From Parietaria judaica (taxonomy: Eukaryota > Streptophyta > Magnoliopsida > Rosales > Urticaceae): 64,000 nt of DNA. The DNA lies in assembly GCA_954871525.1 (NCBI GenBank), contig OX940860.1, positions 28,428,001 to 28,492,000 on the forward strand, given 5' to 3'. Below the pieces are notes generated by a model, which saw nothing but the letters and a program-made list of their open reading frames with translations, made no database searches and was not told the origin of the DNA. A program made the position numbers and the translations under genes. This document shows, piece by piece, positions 1 through 11,557 of this stretch (position 1 is its first letter; each line of letters starts with the position of its first letter).

Positions 1-150
1 ATCCGGTTCCAGTTTTGAAAATGGCATAGATGCGGAACGAAACACCAGTATCATTACTGCTAAGCTTATGCTTAGCTTATTTAATGTAACTTTTTTTTTT
101 CTTTCTAATAAATACAAACCAACTAAGAAATTTCCCTTGTCATTGTCTAG

Positions 151-1195
151 CGATTTGTGATCCACAACACAATGTCAAAATCAATAGAAAGCTATTATCA
201 AGAGTCTGGAAGAGCAGGCAGAGATGATCTTCCTTCAGTCTGCATTTTAATGTACCAGAAAAAGGATTTCAGTCGTATCGTGTGCATGTTGCGAAGCGGG
301 CAACGGAAAAATCGCAGCAACTTCAAGGGCGCAATGGACCAAGCTCGCAAAATGCAAGAGTACTGTGAACTCAAGGTAATTAAAGCTCTTACCAAGCTCG
401 CAAAATAATCAGGAAATTTAATTATTGTTTTTAGACTATTTTATCATATCTTGCTGTTTATTTCTGTTATGTTATGCTTCGGGTTTGCGGTATAGTTCAT
501 TATGTTAAAGAGCTTCGAGCCCGGCCCATTAGGTTGCAATCTTTGGTCTATGAAAGAGAAACGAGAAACACATTTCTTACTCTATTTTGGATCAAATGTA
601 GTAACTCGACTCCAATTGAACTCCAATTTTTACCACCAAATAGAATATTTTATTTATATTATTTCGTGTCTTACTATTCATACTCTTGTATTTATTTCCT
701 GTTTTCAATTAGATCACTTATTTATTAAATGAGAAATTGTTTAATAAGTTAAGTAATATATTTAATATAATTTATACACTCTTTTAAAGATGTTACTAAA
801 ATATATAGAAAACATCTTAAAGTCTTAAAATATTATTTTTGCGTTAAAAAACATTTAATAAACGCAAATAAATGCATCAAAAAACTGTACCGTGCTATAT
901 TTGGCGCGATACTGTATATTCACACCCCAAAATGCTATTTTGACTTTCGAACCGGGGTTTGGTTGGAGTTGCTCATAGCCTCTCCGTAACGAGATCGAGG
1001 TCTTGGGTCATAACAAATTCCCGAAATTCTATATTCTCTGTAAAACAATCCGTTAATTTTCCTCTTATTTCATCAATCTTTCAGGATAAGTGTCGGAGAC
1101 AAACACTGTTGAAACACTTTGGAGAGTCGTTTGACGAGAAAACTTGCAAGTTTGGATCAAACCCTTGCGATAATTGCCTCAAGGCATGTGCCTGA
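151..1195 (+). CDS. RECQL1: RecQ helicase RECQL1-like, 3' end (partial; two terminal exons)
   Basis: Two exons are visible: 151-375 (preceded by CTAG, followed by GTAAT) and 1085-1195 (preceded by TCAG, ends in TGA). They join in phase 0 to give 111 residues. The first exon encodes the end of RecQ helicase domain 2, with the arginine-finger motif [11 protein letters not shown] and then [15 protein letters not shown]. The second carries the zinc-binding end of the RecQ-Ct region ([14 protein letters not shown], then CDNC). ATP-dependent 3'-5' DNA helicases of this family unwind recombination and replication intermediates in the nucleus. The wording YQKKDFSR plus a short tail after CDNC matches plant RECQL1/RECQI1 better than RECQL2, RECQL3 or the BLM-like members; this is from memory of the family. 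The gene begins upstream of the window. The 709-bp intron is AT-rich. No frame damage is seen in these two exons. Confidence 0.85.
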
Positions 1196-4140
1196 GCAGA
1201 GGCATGTGCGTAAAGGGACTAAAATGCAATGATTCTTCGTGGATTTTAGCCCACTTAAGGTATGTCTTCTTGTTATTTTGGCCCCAGATAGCATAGAGTG
1301 CAAGTCATTTATTCTCATTCTTGTTCCACAACCCTCCATTTCTTGTCTACGCCTCCTTGGACGATTATGGGTGGGGGTATATTTGTAAAAATTTTCTTCT
1401 ATTGATATATTATGCTCTTTTTTTCTTCTTCAATATATGTGTGTCAATGGCCACTCGGTTTGAAAAGTTGCACAAGTGGTCTGTCTGTGTGTTTTGTTGT
1501 AACAATAGTTAGATGATTAACTTCAAAAAAGTGAAATTAATCTAGATATGTACATATATATAGTATATACATGTTCTTTGGTATTTTAATGGGTAATTTT
1601 GGAATCCCAAACCTCCTAAAAAATCTTAAGAATACCTTTACTATGAAATTGGCAATAATTTTTATTTTTATTTTTTTTATTTTTATTTTTATTTTTATAG
1701 ATTTATACTTGTATATATATATATATTTAACTCTAAAATAATATTAAAACTAAGTTTCAAAATTTTCAAAATAATCTTATTATTACATTATTATAACTTT
1801 CTAATAATTTTAATCGTTCATTATTTATATAGTGGCTATTTGTTAATGTAAGAAATAGAGGGGTTATTGTTGCACTGCCCTTTTCTGGAGAAGAGCTAAA
1901 AACTCACTTTTGCCTCTGAATTTCTGAATTTTATGTTTTAACCCCTTTATAAGTTTTCTCATTTCGCAAATCCCCTGAAACAATTTCAGGTTGTTCGTTG
2001 TCACATTTCCATTGATCCAATCCAACTATGTAATCAAGCAAATTATTGGGTTTTAAGTCCAAATGGATTCTTAATCAATTTAAGATCCAAGATCCAAATC
2101 TCAAGCATGTAATTTAAAGAATTTGTTTGACAGGCACATGCAATATTTTGTGTGTGTGACCAACATTTTCATACGTCAAGCAATAATATTTGGGCTTATG
2201 TCTTTTGTCTTGGACAATGACATTGGAACCACCAAAATAATCATAAAATACCACATTACTATTCTACAAATGTAGTGTTGTCAAACTTTTGAATATATTT
2301 TTTGAGAGTGCACCCAATGTATCGAAATTAGTTATTTTTGCCATTACTAGCATATTATGAAGAGCGAGTGAGAGGAGAGAGATATGATGTCAGATAAGCA
2401 TATGGGGTTGAAATTAAATATAAGAAGCAAAGGATCTTAATGACGCTAGAAAATCTTAACAAGGAAAAGGGAACTAATTGATGTATCACATTTTAGATTA
2501 TTTTATGTTATCTTTTCTGTTTTTTTGTTGCATAATCTAGTGCGACTGTGCGAAATAGTTACAAGACAAACACTTACATCCATAGTCACTGTTTTTTCTT
2601 TTTCTTTTTCTTTGGAAAGAAAACAAAGCAACGTCGAAAGAATTGAATAAAAATCTTGAACGAAGGAGTCTAATTAAAGAAAAATAAATCTTGTGTTGCC
2701 TTTTGGGAGGATATAAATTAACAATAAATAGGGGGAAAAAGAAAGTTACTGGTCAATTTTGTAGTTTATTGGTCCGAGTATGATAAAAATAAAAATTTAT
2801 CATTCGTTTGATTGAGTTTGCGTGCCGTATAAGAGTATTCAATAATGTATTTTTCTAAGAGCTCATGTGATTTTATTTTTTTTTAAACAGAAAAAAAAAG
2901 TATAATATCTATTTGAGCAATTGCCCCCTAAACTTTAGATTATACGGTGGTGTGATCTGCTCTTTAAATTTTAGTTTATACTTTATAATGTTTCTTATAC
3001 TTGAAAAAATAATTTCCCCAAGAATACTCAAGTTTTGATAACTTAAGCTAGAGGAGTTTAAAGTGAAAAACGTAATAGCAAAAGTACCTAAAATCAATAA
3101 ATATTAAGTGGCAATTTTTTTTCCATTTAAGTTTTTCCATCGAATTCAAATGAGACAAAATGCTAGATCGTTGGATGAGCGCATAAATATGATTTTTATC
3201 TCATGGACAAAAAGATGTGTCATCCCACATTAGTTGATTTTGGCTTTGTTGCTATTTACCTTTGCCGCCTCAATTGATCAAGTTTAAATACTTTTCGTCA
3301 TGATTATCCTTTTGAAAAAAAAAATATTATCGTCCTTTATCATTTAATTTTTTTTTGTAAAATATTAATTTGTACGCAGCTCATAACTTTAATCAATTTG
3401 ATTATTTTTTTAATAATTTTATCAAACTTCATCGTACTTAAACTTTTAACTATTCACTACTGTCTTATAATCTTGTATTTTGATTTAGTTATGTGATTAA
3501 TTGATAAAAAAATAAATTCAAATAAGAAATGTATTATGCAGATATTAGTATTTTAAACATTTTGTATTGTGTAAGGGCAGCATATTACTTTTTAAAGCTT
3601 AAAGCACTACTACTAAAAACTAAAAATTACAAGCCATACTGCGTCAATATACAAAATTTGAGGGCTTTGCTGCCAATTAATCGATTTAGTTATGATAATT
3701 TATATGCTTGGAATCTATATGTGACTATAGACCAAATTTAGATGCCGGTCTGTCCACTGTGAGCTTGTGCAAGATTTAATGGGATCATGGAAAATAAGGT
3801 ATTTTGCCTGTACCGTTGCGTATGACACTCGCCTTTTCTATGCTTCATTTAATTAAATAAAATAAAATGTAAAAGAAACAAAATTAGTTATCGGAGAGAG
3901 TTGGTAAAACATTTCATTTGGTGAGATTGAAATTGATGAGTCTATTTATTATTATATACAATTATACATCAATCAGGAGATGCACATTAATTTGTTCGTG
4001 TATTTGTACTATTGATTATCGAAATTAAATGGTCCCTACCCTCCGAGCATTACCATACCATACCAACTGAGGCCGTTTCGTGCACTCAACCGTCACGAGA
4101 TTTCTCTTGTTCTTAAATAAAGAGCTCGGTTCCTTCCGTT
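1196..4140. other. intergenic, AT-rich, no gene seen
   Basis: No plausible coding exon is seen on either strand. The stretch is AT-rich with many homopolymer runs. Around 1860-1990 and 2917-3100 the wording ('...gcaattgccccctaaac...' and similar) resembles decayed MITE arms of the kind seen elsewhere in the window, but no complete inverted repeat or target duplication was found. Confidence 0.5.
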
Positions 4141-4152
4141 TATTAGCTAGGA

Positions 4153-4732
4153 AAAGATGATGATTCTTTATTGATAATATCGTAACTACTCGGTTTACAA
4201 GTATAGCATTTTCTCACTTTTTCTCTGAATCTCTCTCTTACTTCCAAAGAATAATCCTCCTTTTTACATAAGTTTTCCTCTCCTTTTATAGGTCTATCTT
4301 CCTGCCTCCATCGGAGTCACATCGGCCCATTCCCCCATATGGCTGACAAAAGCCTGGTGCACTCTTCTTTCGCGTGGTTCGAGCCGACTGGGTTACTACC
4401 GAGGTGGCCGTATTAAATGCTCGCCCCATCGCGGCGTGCTCAAGCATTTAATGTTTGTCCCATTAGTCATTGTCAACAATCTGTCAGTACCTCTCGCCGC
4501 GCCAGAGTCTCCTCGACTCTCTCCTTGAGCGATCTTGGTGTCGTCGACTTTTCTCGTCGGGTCTTGGTGTCGTCGACTCTCCTCGTCGGGTCTCGGTGTC
4601 GTCGGGTCTCATTGTCGTCGACTCTTCTCGTCAGGTCTTGGTGTCGTCAACTCTTCTCGTCGGGTCTTCAGGACTTTTGTAATGTTAAAAGAGGGATCCA
4701 ACCGGATCCGACCTTAACACCAACCAATGCCC
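4153..4732. mobile_element. unclassified inserted element flanked by 12-bp direct repeats
   Basis: The 12-bp sequence TATTAGCTAGGA occurs exactly at 4141-4152 and 4733-4744, bracketing 580 bp with different texture from its surroundings. Read on the minus strand, the insert ends with an AATAAA-containing stretch near 4160-4175. Its middle (about 4520-4680) is a tandem array of roughly 30-bp units built on 'tcttggtgtcgtcgac'. A 12-bp duplication is longer than expected for LTR or hAT elements and suggests a non-LTR or unusual insertion. No terminal inverted repeat, poly-A tail or coding domain was recognised. The long reading frame here comes from the tandem repeat and is not a gene. Confidence 0.5.
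4560..4680. repeat. tandem repeat, ~30-bp GTCGTCGACTCT units
   Basis: About four to five imperfect copies of a ~30-bp unit (ctcgtcgggtcttggtgtcgtcgact-type) lie inside the element at 4153-4732. This G+C-rich array generates overlapping Ser/Val/Arg-rich open frames that are not genes. Confidence 0.7.
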
Positions 4733-4744
4733 TATTAGCTAGGA

Positions 4745-6300
4745 CTTTGAAAGTAACACTTTTAAAAACCGTCGCGGATAACCCCATTTATTTAGTCAGC
4801 TGCCGCCGTCAAATTATATGTTGGATTTTTATAATGTAAAAAACTTAAATGAACTGGAAAAAATCCCTTCAAAATTGAATTTTTGAGAAGAAAAAAAAAA
4901 CTTTTTAATATAAAAAAATCAAATATATTAATGAAATTAGTTATTATAAAAAATATTAAAATTATATTATTTTACAAAATCTCGTTTGTATATCCATTGG
5001 TTACCGCTTACTGGTATACCTACAAAATTTATAGGGCACTCTTAAACATCGGTCCTAGATGCCGACCGTAGACATATGTCTCTTTTGTTTGTCAACGAGT
5101 CAAATATGTCAGGTCGCCGTTTAAAAACAGATTATCTTCGGCAAGTCTGTCATTTTTACTTAAGCCCCGACCAAGTGAGTGTGGGTACTTTATCGGCAAG
5201 TCAATCAATTAAATTTGATCATTATTAAAAAACCTACTATTTTTATAAACTCTTAACTTATCGACATGTCCGTTAAAAATCAAACCATTAATTTGCCCAC
5301 ATTTTAAACCAACAACATTGACCCAAATAAATAGGGTACCATCTATGGTTAAATAAATTAAAGAATGTTATCCTATAGTTTTTTAGGAAAAATCTTATCC
5401 TACCATACCCCATAGAATTTTGACTTTTAAATTAATTAAATAAAGAAAATCAACAGTGTCTCTCGTCATAATTCTCATTTAAGGAATTATATTTGTCATT
5501 GTAATTAATTCTTGTTAAGTTGTTAATTGTTATTAGTTATTACTTATTACTATTTAACAATTAAAAATAGTGTGTGATGTTTTGGTGGGCCCAGAAGTCA
5601 TATGAGTGGGCCACGTGGCAGATCAGCAAGAGAGCGGTGTTCTATCTGCTCCTAGATTTATTACCGCTCAGAACCCAGAGGAGCCATGCCAGAGAGACCC
5701 TTTTAAATTGTTAATTTATTGTTATATTTTTTAGTGATCGGCATTAATACCTGAACTTTCCTGTTTGTGGTGCAATTCTGTCAATTTAATTTTTGGTAGT
5801 ACTCCCCATGCTTCTAAAAATCAGCACATTATCTTTTATATATTAAAAATAACAAATTAAATATTAATTCATACCTAAAAATGACTTTCTCGAGAATAAT
5901 TGTCAATTTAATAATCGAACGAGATCATTATACTAAACTATGCAAAGCATACCATGAGCCTTCTATTCAAAAACTTCTAAGAGTGGATTTTTTTTTAATA
6001 AACTAATGTCTTAAATGTTTATTTTTTATTTTTATTATTATATAGAACTGTCCCACAATTTATGAAAATAGCTTTACATTTTCCGAATAAGTTAACAAAA
6101 GCATCATATTATTTTGTAACAAGTATGGAACAATCTGCTGTTTTACTACAAAAGATAAAAGGACATTTGTGTCAAAAACAAAAATGTAGGAGACAAATTA
6201 CACAGCATAAAAAGCTCAGGGGTATTAGCGTGAATTTCCGTATTTTTGTATAGATGGTGATTTAAAAAAGTCGCAATTCCAAAGCTCCCATTTTGACCAG
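4745..6300. other. intergenic, no gene seen
   Basis: AT-rich. The stretch around 4870-4990 resembles the AT-rich subterminal wording of the ZMYM-type hAT relic near 11.9 kb, so it may be a decayed transposon fragment. Position 5580-5700 is locally G+C-richer but carries no recognisable domain. The last few hundred bases are presumably the promoter of the TRM-like gene; no clear TATA box was identified. Confidence 0.4.
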
Positions 6301-6797
6301 ACCAGTCTTCTTCTTCTTCTTCTTCCACCATTAATTTCCCTTGTCTCAATCTTCACGCTTAATCAATCTTCCATTTATTCCCACTTCTTAATCTCCCATT
6401 TCTACTCCAACAATCTCGTACACCCTCTCTCCTTTTTCGCCTCTCCAACTCAGATCTCCCATTACACTCTCCTTTCGCAGAGAAGAGAACAACAACTTGG
6501 AGGTGACAAGGTTTTTTTTTTTCTTTTTTTCCGGGAATGTGGGTCTCTTGGTGCGAATTATAGTGATTTTGAGACGATTTGAAGAAGCTATTTCGAGTCT
6601 CCATTTTCAATTTTTTTTTTGGTGCTGAGATTTCGAAAGTGGGTTTTGCACAAATTGGCCATTTTCGCCAGTGGAGTGAGCTCGGAGACTGCAGAAATGG
6701 GGGTTCGCAAAAGATTACTCGTGGTTTGTTTCTACTTGATAAATACTGAACTTTCAAATACTGCATTTCTAGAGTGTCTATGTGTATATATATATAC

Positions 6798-6829
<32 letters not shown>

Positions 6830-7068
6830 GAGTGTATAGATTTGGTTTCCATGAAATTAGGGTCTTATGAGTAGGCCTATTTGAATGGGCAACATAGGTA
6901 CTGTTTCTATAGGTGTGTATATTTCTATATAGATATAGATTTTAGGCTTAGCTTTCTTTAAACACAATGTGGATATGGGTTTGCTTTATTTTTCTTTCAT
7001 ATTTAGGCTTTCTTTTTCTTTTCTAATTTGTAGTTTGAATTTAGTCTCAGGATTTCTAGTCTTAAAGT
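6300..7068 (+). promoter_or_regulatory. predicted 5' UTR of the TRM-like gene with a UTR intron and a short uORF
   Basis: A CTT-rich stretch at about 6307-6326 looks like a plant 5' UTR or core promoter. An ATG at 6697 opens a short frame. If the intron 6724-7050 (GTTTGT...CTCAG) is removed, this upstream ORF has 11 codons and stops at 7059, ten bases before the main ATG at 7069. The presumed UTR intron contains a TA/CA microsatellite at about 6782-6829. The intron and uORF are predictions from splice-site wording only. Confidence 0.45.
6782..6829. repeat. (TA)n/(TACA) microsatellite
   Basis: Runs of alternating TA interrupted by CA, directly visible, within the predicted 5' UTR intron of the TRM-like gene. 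Confidence 0.9.
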
Positions 7069-10000
7069 ATGGAGGGCGACAAAAAGCGTCCAAAAGGAGG
7101 CTTTCTTAACTTGTTTGATTGGAACGGTAAATCCCGGAAGAAGCTCTTTGCTAACGTTCTGGAAGAATTACCGGGTAATGTTCCTTTTTCGCTCTTGCCG
7201 CGTTATGTTCATCACATTGTGTTTTTGTAACATTTTAATGATAATGGTTTGTACCATTTTAGGCTCTCAAGGGTCAAACTACCAAGGAAAAGATGATGAA
7301 GGGAATGCGTCGAAGCCGAACACTATGGTGCGAATCGAAGATTGGTTTTGTTCGTTAATTAATATCTTATTTGTTTATGTAATTCTTTGTGATTGAGTTC
7401 ATGGTGGATTGTATATTTCCAGGTTGATGAAGATGAGAACGAGGCGAATTTGAATATTAGTAAAGGGAGCGGAAATAGTGACGATGCAAGTGGAACGAGT
7501 CGAGCCCCGAGCGTCGTTGCTAGACTGATGGGCTTAGATTCGTTGCCGAATTTGAATCACCTTGAATCCTCTTTCAGCTCCAGTCAATTGTCAGATTCGT
7601 GCTCGCTCAGGTCATCTCATCACGAAAAACCCGATTTACGAAACAATGTTTACGCCGTGGAATACTTAGACATGCACAACAGACTGGAAACACTTTCCAG
7701 AAATCAGGAACTGTCGAAATCCCAGAGACATCAGAGCCATCCGATTGAGAGGTTTCAAACTGAAGTTCTTCCTCCAAGATCTGCAAAATCGATTCCAATC
7801 ACCCATCACAAACTTTTGTCGCCAATAAAAAATCCGGGTTTTGTCTCGACGAGGAATGCGAGTTATGTTATGGAAGCTGCTGCTAAGATAATAGAGGGGA
7901 GCCCCAGGGCGTCTCCGAGGGGCAAAGTTGGAAATTCTTCAGTCCCGATGAGAATTCGGGATTTGAAAGAGAAGATGGAGGCAGCAAATAAAGCATCGAG
8001 ACCCGAGAAATCTAAGGAAGTGTCTGCTTTAAAAAACGCTAGAGAACAATATTCTAACAAGAATGGTTCAAGATATGTACTAGTAACTCGGCCATCTATG
8101 GAGTCCGAAAAACGGGATTTCAGCAATAACAGAGAGAAGGGAAGATCTGCATCTCTTTCCTTACAAACGAAGACGAACTCCCAAAGAAGGGACGGGTTGA
8201 CTTCTTACGGTAATAAGAACTTGGTGAACCAAAAAGAACAAAAGTTTGGCTCGCAAAGACCTGAGCCGAAAAGGGTTTCTCCAGAGAGCAGTAATAATGT
8301 GCTAAGGCAGAATAATCAGAAGCAGAACTGTGTATCACACAAGGATAAGACATCTGGAAAAAATTCAGTGTCGAATATTCCGGCCAGAAGAACTAGTGAG
8401 CCAAATAAGAACACAAATAAGGTCGCCGCAAAGTCCAAAAATGGGTTGAGAAAGCCAGGTTCTCTAGCATCTCCTACTCAAAGAGATACTCCATCATCAA
8501 CAATTAAGAACGTTTCTCAGAAGAAAAAGTTAGTTTCTTCGGTTCCTTCACACATCGCCTTGGATGAAGCTGCATCAACTAGTGCCTCGCTTGGTGATGG
8601 GGAAAGGTCAATAAAGTACAATGTATCAATGGATTCTTTCTCCAGCATGAGTCCCGATAACCGAAAACCGGGCATGGATGTAATTTCATTTACGTTTAAC
8701 TCGCCTTTGAAACGATCACCGAGTAAATCCCAGTCCTTGGAGAAGAGATTTGATCAGCAGATCTTTTCGAACGGCTTCACGATATCTTCTCCCGGCCTTA
8801 ACGGGATTGGTGCTGGTTCGTTGAGTGCTCTTTTGGAACAGAAGCTTCTAGAATTAACAAGTAAAGTTCAGTTGTACCAGTCAAACCTTGTCAGAGACGA
8901 GAGTTCCGCTAGTTGTGACTCGTCAAGGGGAAAGCAAGTTCAACAATCTCTCAGGGATCAAATAGATGGCGGAAAATCCTATGATTTCCTGTCTTTTAAC
9001 GGCGGAACTAAGAACGCCAACCATAATTGGCAGGTTTGTTTCCTTTGGTTATGCCTTTCTATTTATATCTTTGTTTTATTTTGTATTATTGCTTATCACA
9101 GTGCTTGATAGGATTCGAGAACACTCTTTCTATTTTTGGTTAATATGTATAAACGTTTCTCTTCATATTGAGTGATTGATAAAACCCGGATAACAAAATA
9201 CTTTATTGATAAACGTAAGCCCGGTCTCTTAACAAAAGTCAACGATTAGCGGTATATATAGGTTAGACAGCCTTTATTTGCCCGAGACCTAAAACACCTA
9301 AAATAATCCTATTGGAAAAATATTAAAAAAAATTAACAATTAATGACATATTATTGTGGGTCTAACAGCAATGTTAGTTCCGAGGGCATTTATAGGTCTC
9401 CGACTTTAAATATAGCTCAATATTGATAAAATGGTACATATTTATCAACAACTTTTCTTGTACTGGAAAGTTTGAGGCTTCATTTGAAAACATTACTGAA
9501 AGTGTGCTGTTTTGAATTTCTCGACACGATAGTTTAGAAAATGATCCAATTCCGGTGGCTTTTCAGGATAGTGAAGAGTGCCAGGGAAGCAGCAATAACA
9601 CTGAAACAGAAGAGTCTGGTAATTTTAGTCCAGAATCGAGCTTTGAGCTCTCCTTTGAAAGTGGAAGCTTTGCAGATAGCAGAAGCTGTACCAGCGGTAT
9701 TGTTCTTCGCTTTAGTATCGATAATAATTTTCGGTTTTCTTAGCCAATCAAATACGAATAGGCTTTTATATCTTCTCTCTGAACTTCAGGAAGTAAGGGA
9801 TGCTCGATCGTCGAATCTCAAAACGGAATCTCTCTCTCTACTGGCAACGAATTTCAATCAGAATATAGTATTGTAGATTCAGCTGACTCTACCGCTTCTA
9901 GTTCCGCAAGAATCCCGAGCAGGAAGAAATTGACCCGAAGATTTAGCTTGGCAGATGTGGAAAGTCCTAGTAACTGGGAGCTTGACTACGTGAGGACCAT

Positions 10001-10454
10001 CATCGATAACGCTGAACTAGCCCTAGAAGATTTTGCTGTTGGTGAAGCGAACGAGGTCATTGCTCGAAGCCTGTTTGACCAATTGGAAAATGTAGAAACA
10101 GGTTCTGAGCAAAACGGACAAGACTCTTCTAAGCTTGGGAGAAAGGCTCTGTTCGATTGCGTGAACGAATGCCTGGAAGCGCAGTGCACGAGATTGTACG
10201 TCGGAGCTTGCCCTGGTCGGGTCAGGTTGGCCCCGAGGAAGGAGTGGCTGGTGGAGGAAGTGCTCGAAGAGATCTCGGGGTGGAAATCCATGGCGGACTG
10301 GATGTTGGACGAGCTCGTCGATAAGGAGATGAGCACTCGGAGAGGAAGATGGGTTGACTTCGAAATTGAAGCTTTCGAGGAAGGGGTGGAAATCGAAAAC
10401 GCCGTCTTGAATTCTTTGGTCAACGAGTTTGTTTCGGATTTGATGGCAGTTTAG
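7069..10454 (+). CDS. TON1-recruiting-motif (TRM)-like DUF4378 protein
   Basis: Five exons with GT-AG borders: 7069-7174, 7263-7327, 7423-9033, 9567-9696 and 9790-10454. They give 858 residues with consistent phases. The N-terminus has the conserved plant motif GGFLNLFDWNGKSRKKLF. At about residues 89-95 is VARLMGL (followed by DSLP), the signature of the LONGIFOLIA/TRM superfamily. A long Ser/Lys/Arg-rich disordered middle follows, and DUF4378 fills roughly residues 690-855 (SNWELDYVRTII ... KEWLVEEVLEEISGW ... RWVDFEIE). TRM proteins recruit TON1 and PP2A to cortical microtubules and control cell shape and division-plane placement. Next to a RECQL1-type gene, the best match by position is the TRM6/7/8 subgroup (from memory of Arabidopsis order). 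The ATG was chosen because it opens the conserved motif. Intron 3 holds a repeat bounded by 10-bp direct repeats. The subgroup is less certain than the superfamily. Confidence 0.88.
9185..9421. mobile_element. possible short insertion in intron 3 of the TRM-like gene
   Basis: The 10-bp word ATTGATAAAA occurs at 9175-9184 and 9422-9431 and brackets 237 bp of unrelated texture within the intron 9034-9566. The left part shares wording with the element at 4153 (ctttattgataa), which may mean a shared repeat family read antisense. No inverted repeat or coding domain was found, so the class is unknown. Confidence 0.35.
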
Positions 10455-11398
10455 TTCAATTTACTGCTTCATTAAGGTGCAAAAATTTTCATATCGGTTC
10501 TGTATTTATTTCTAATCTAGGCTCGATAGTCTAACTCGATTAGAGCTGGGAAACCCGCGGGATTTTATTTTAAATTGTTTAATTATTTAAAGGTATCTGT
10601 CGCATAAGTACCTATTAAGTAGTGTTTTGGGGCTATCGTTTGTTTATTACGGGTTAACTACTCAAAATGCTATAATAAATGTGTCTCATAGTATCTAATT
10701 TGAACACTAACAGTGACTAAGTCATATGAATTATAACATTAACTACTACGAAATCGATAACTTGAAACTAATAAAAATGTAGCAAATTTTGATGCATGAG
10801 CTCAAAGATTGTCAAAGAAATGGGCCTTACTGCATAAGGTCATCCATTTTCTTATAAATTTATATCTAAAGTTTGTATAAATATTATCATGCTGCGGGCT
10901 GGAGCGGGCTTTTAGGTGGTGTGACGGGTTTCTATGCCGAGTATACTAAAATTGTAAATGCTTTCTTTTGTCCAAACTCAAGCCTCGGGACAATACGAAT
11001 TGAGATTTTGAACGGGGCGCTGGTGCGATGAATATGCAACTCAGTCTGACCCGATGTTATATCCCGCTCCGCAAAAGACGAGGTGGTGCGGGCCGGCTCG
11101 CTCTTAAAATCTTATAGGCTACAGAAGAGGAGAGGGAGACACCCACAAACTCAAATGGGCTCATTATACCAGTGGGCCGACCATGTCTGTGCAGCTCCAT
11201 CAAGTCAATATCGTGGGGGTAAAATTGTCATTTCGAATCGCTGTCCGAGTATATTTAATTAAAGATTTATACAGTACATTAGTAAGTATCACTGTAACAG
11301 TTCACCTATGGAATCCCAAAATAAAATGTGTAGTTTACAAAAATACGAGTGTATTATTATTGATGAGTGAGAGATTGAAAAGTAGATTCTCTTGATCA
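10455..11398. other. intergenic, 3' flank of the TRM-like gene
   Basis: No coding potential recognised. Contains some G+C-richer repeat-like wording at about 10900-11100 (ctgcgggctggagcgggct, gcgggccggctcg) that may be a decayed transposon arm; no boundaries found. Confidence 0.4.
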
Positions 11399-11414
11399 AA
11401 AAGACTTGTAATTA

Positions 11415-11545
11415 TGTGGTTGCTAGGATAGCCTAGTGGTAATTCCACACTACCTCCAAAGTGAAGGTCGTGGGTTCGATCTCCACCGCAGTAAAACTGC
11501 CTTAAAAAAAAAAAGACCTGTAATTCTTTATAAAAAAAAAAAAAA
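11415..11545 (+). mobile_element. tRNA-derived SINE (S1) with A-rich tail and target duplications
   Basis: The head resembles a tRNA Pol III promoter: a box A-like TAGCCTAGTGGT (about 11429-11440) and a box B GGTTCGATCTCC (about 11473-11484). The body ends in A-rich runs. The site word AAGAC(T/C)TGTAATT occurs to the left (about 11401-11413) and twice to the right (11513-11525 and 11545-11557), each right copy following an A-run. This is the expected layout of a retroposed SINE, with an extra copy of tail plus target on the right. It does not fold as a complete tRNA. Confidence 0.75.
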
Positions 11546-11557
11546 AGACCTGTAATT

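Noticed and set aside
14..40. A TTT..GGCATAGAT stretch resembling the FGMGID motif expected at the end of the preceding RECQL1 exon
   Set aside because: Only a short match with frame and residue differences, too close to the window edge to define an exon or claim a pseudogene.
4417..4839. 140-codon plus-strand open frame
   Set aside because: Produced by a ~30-bp tandem repeat; overlapping frames are all open and Ser/Val/Arg-rich, with no domain.
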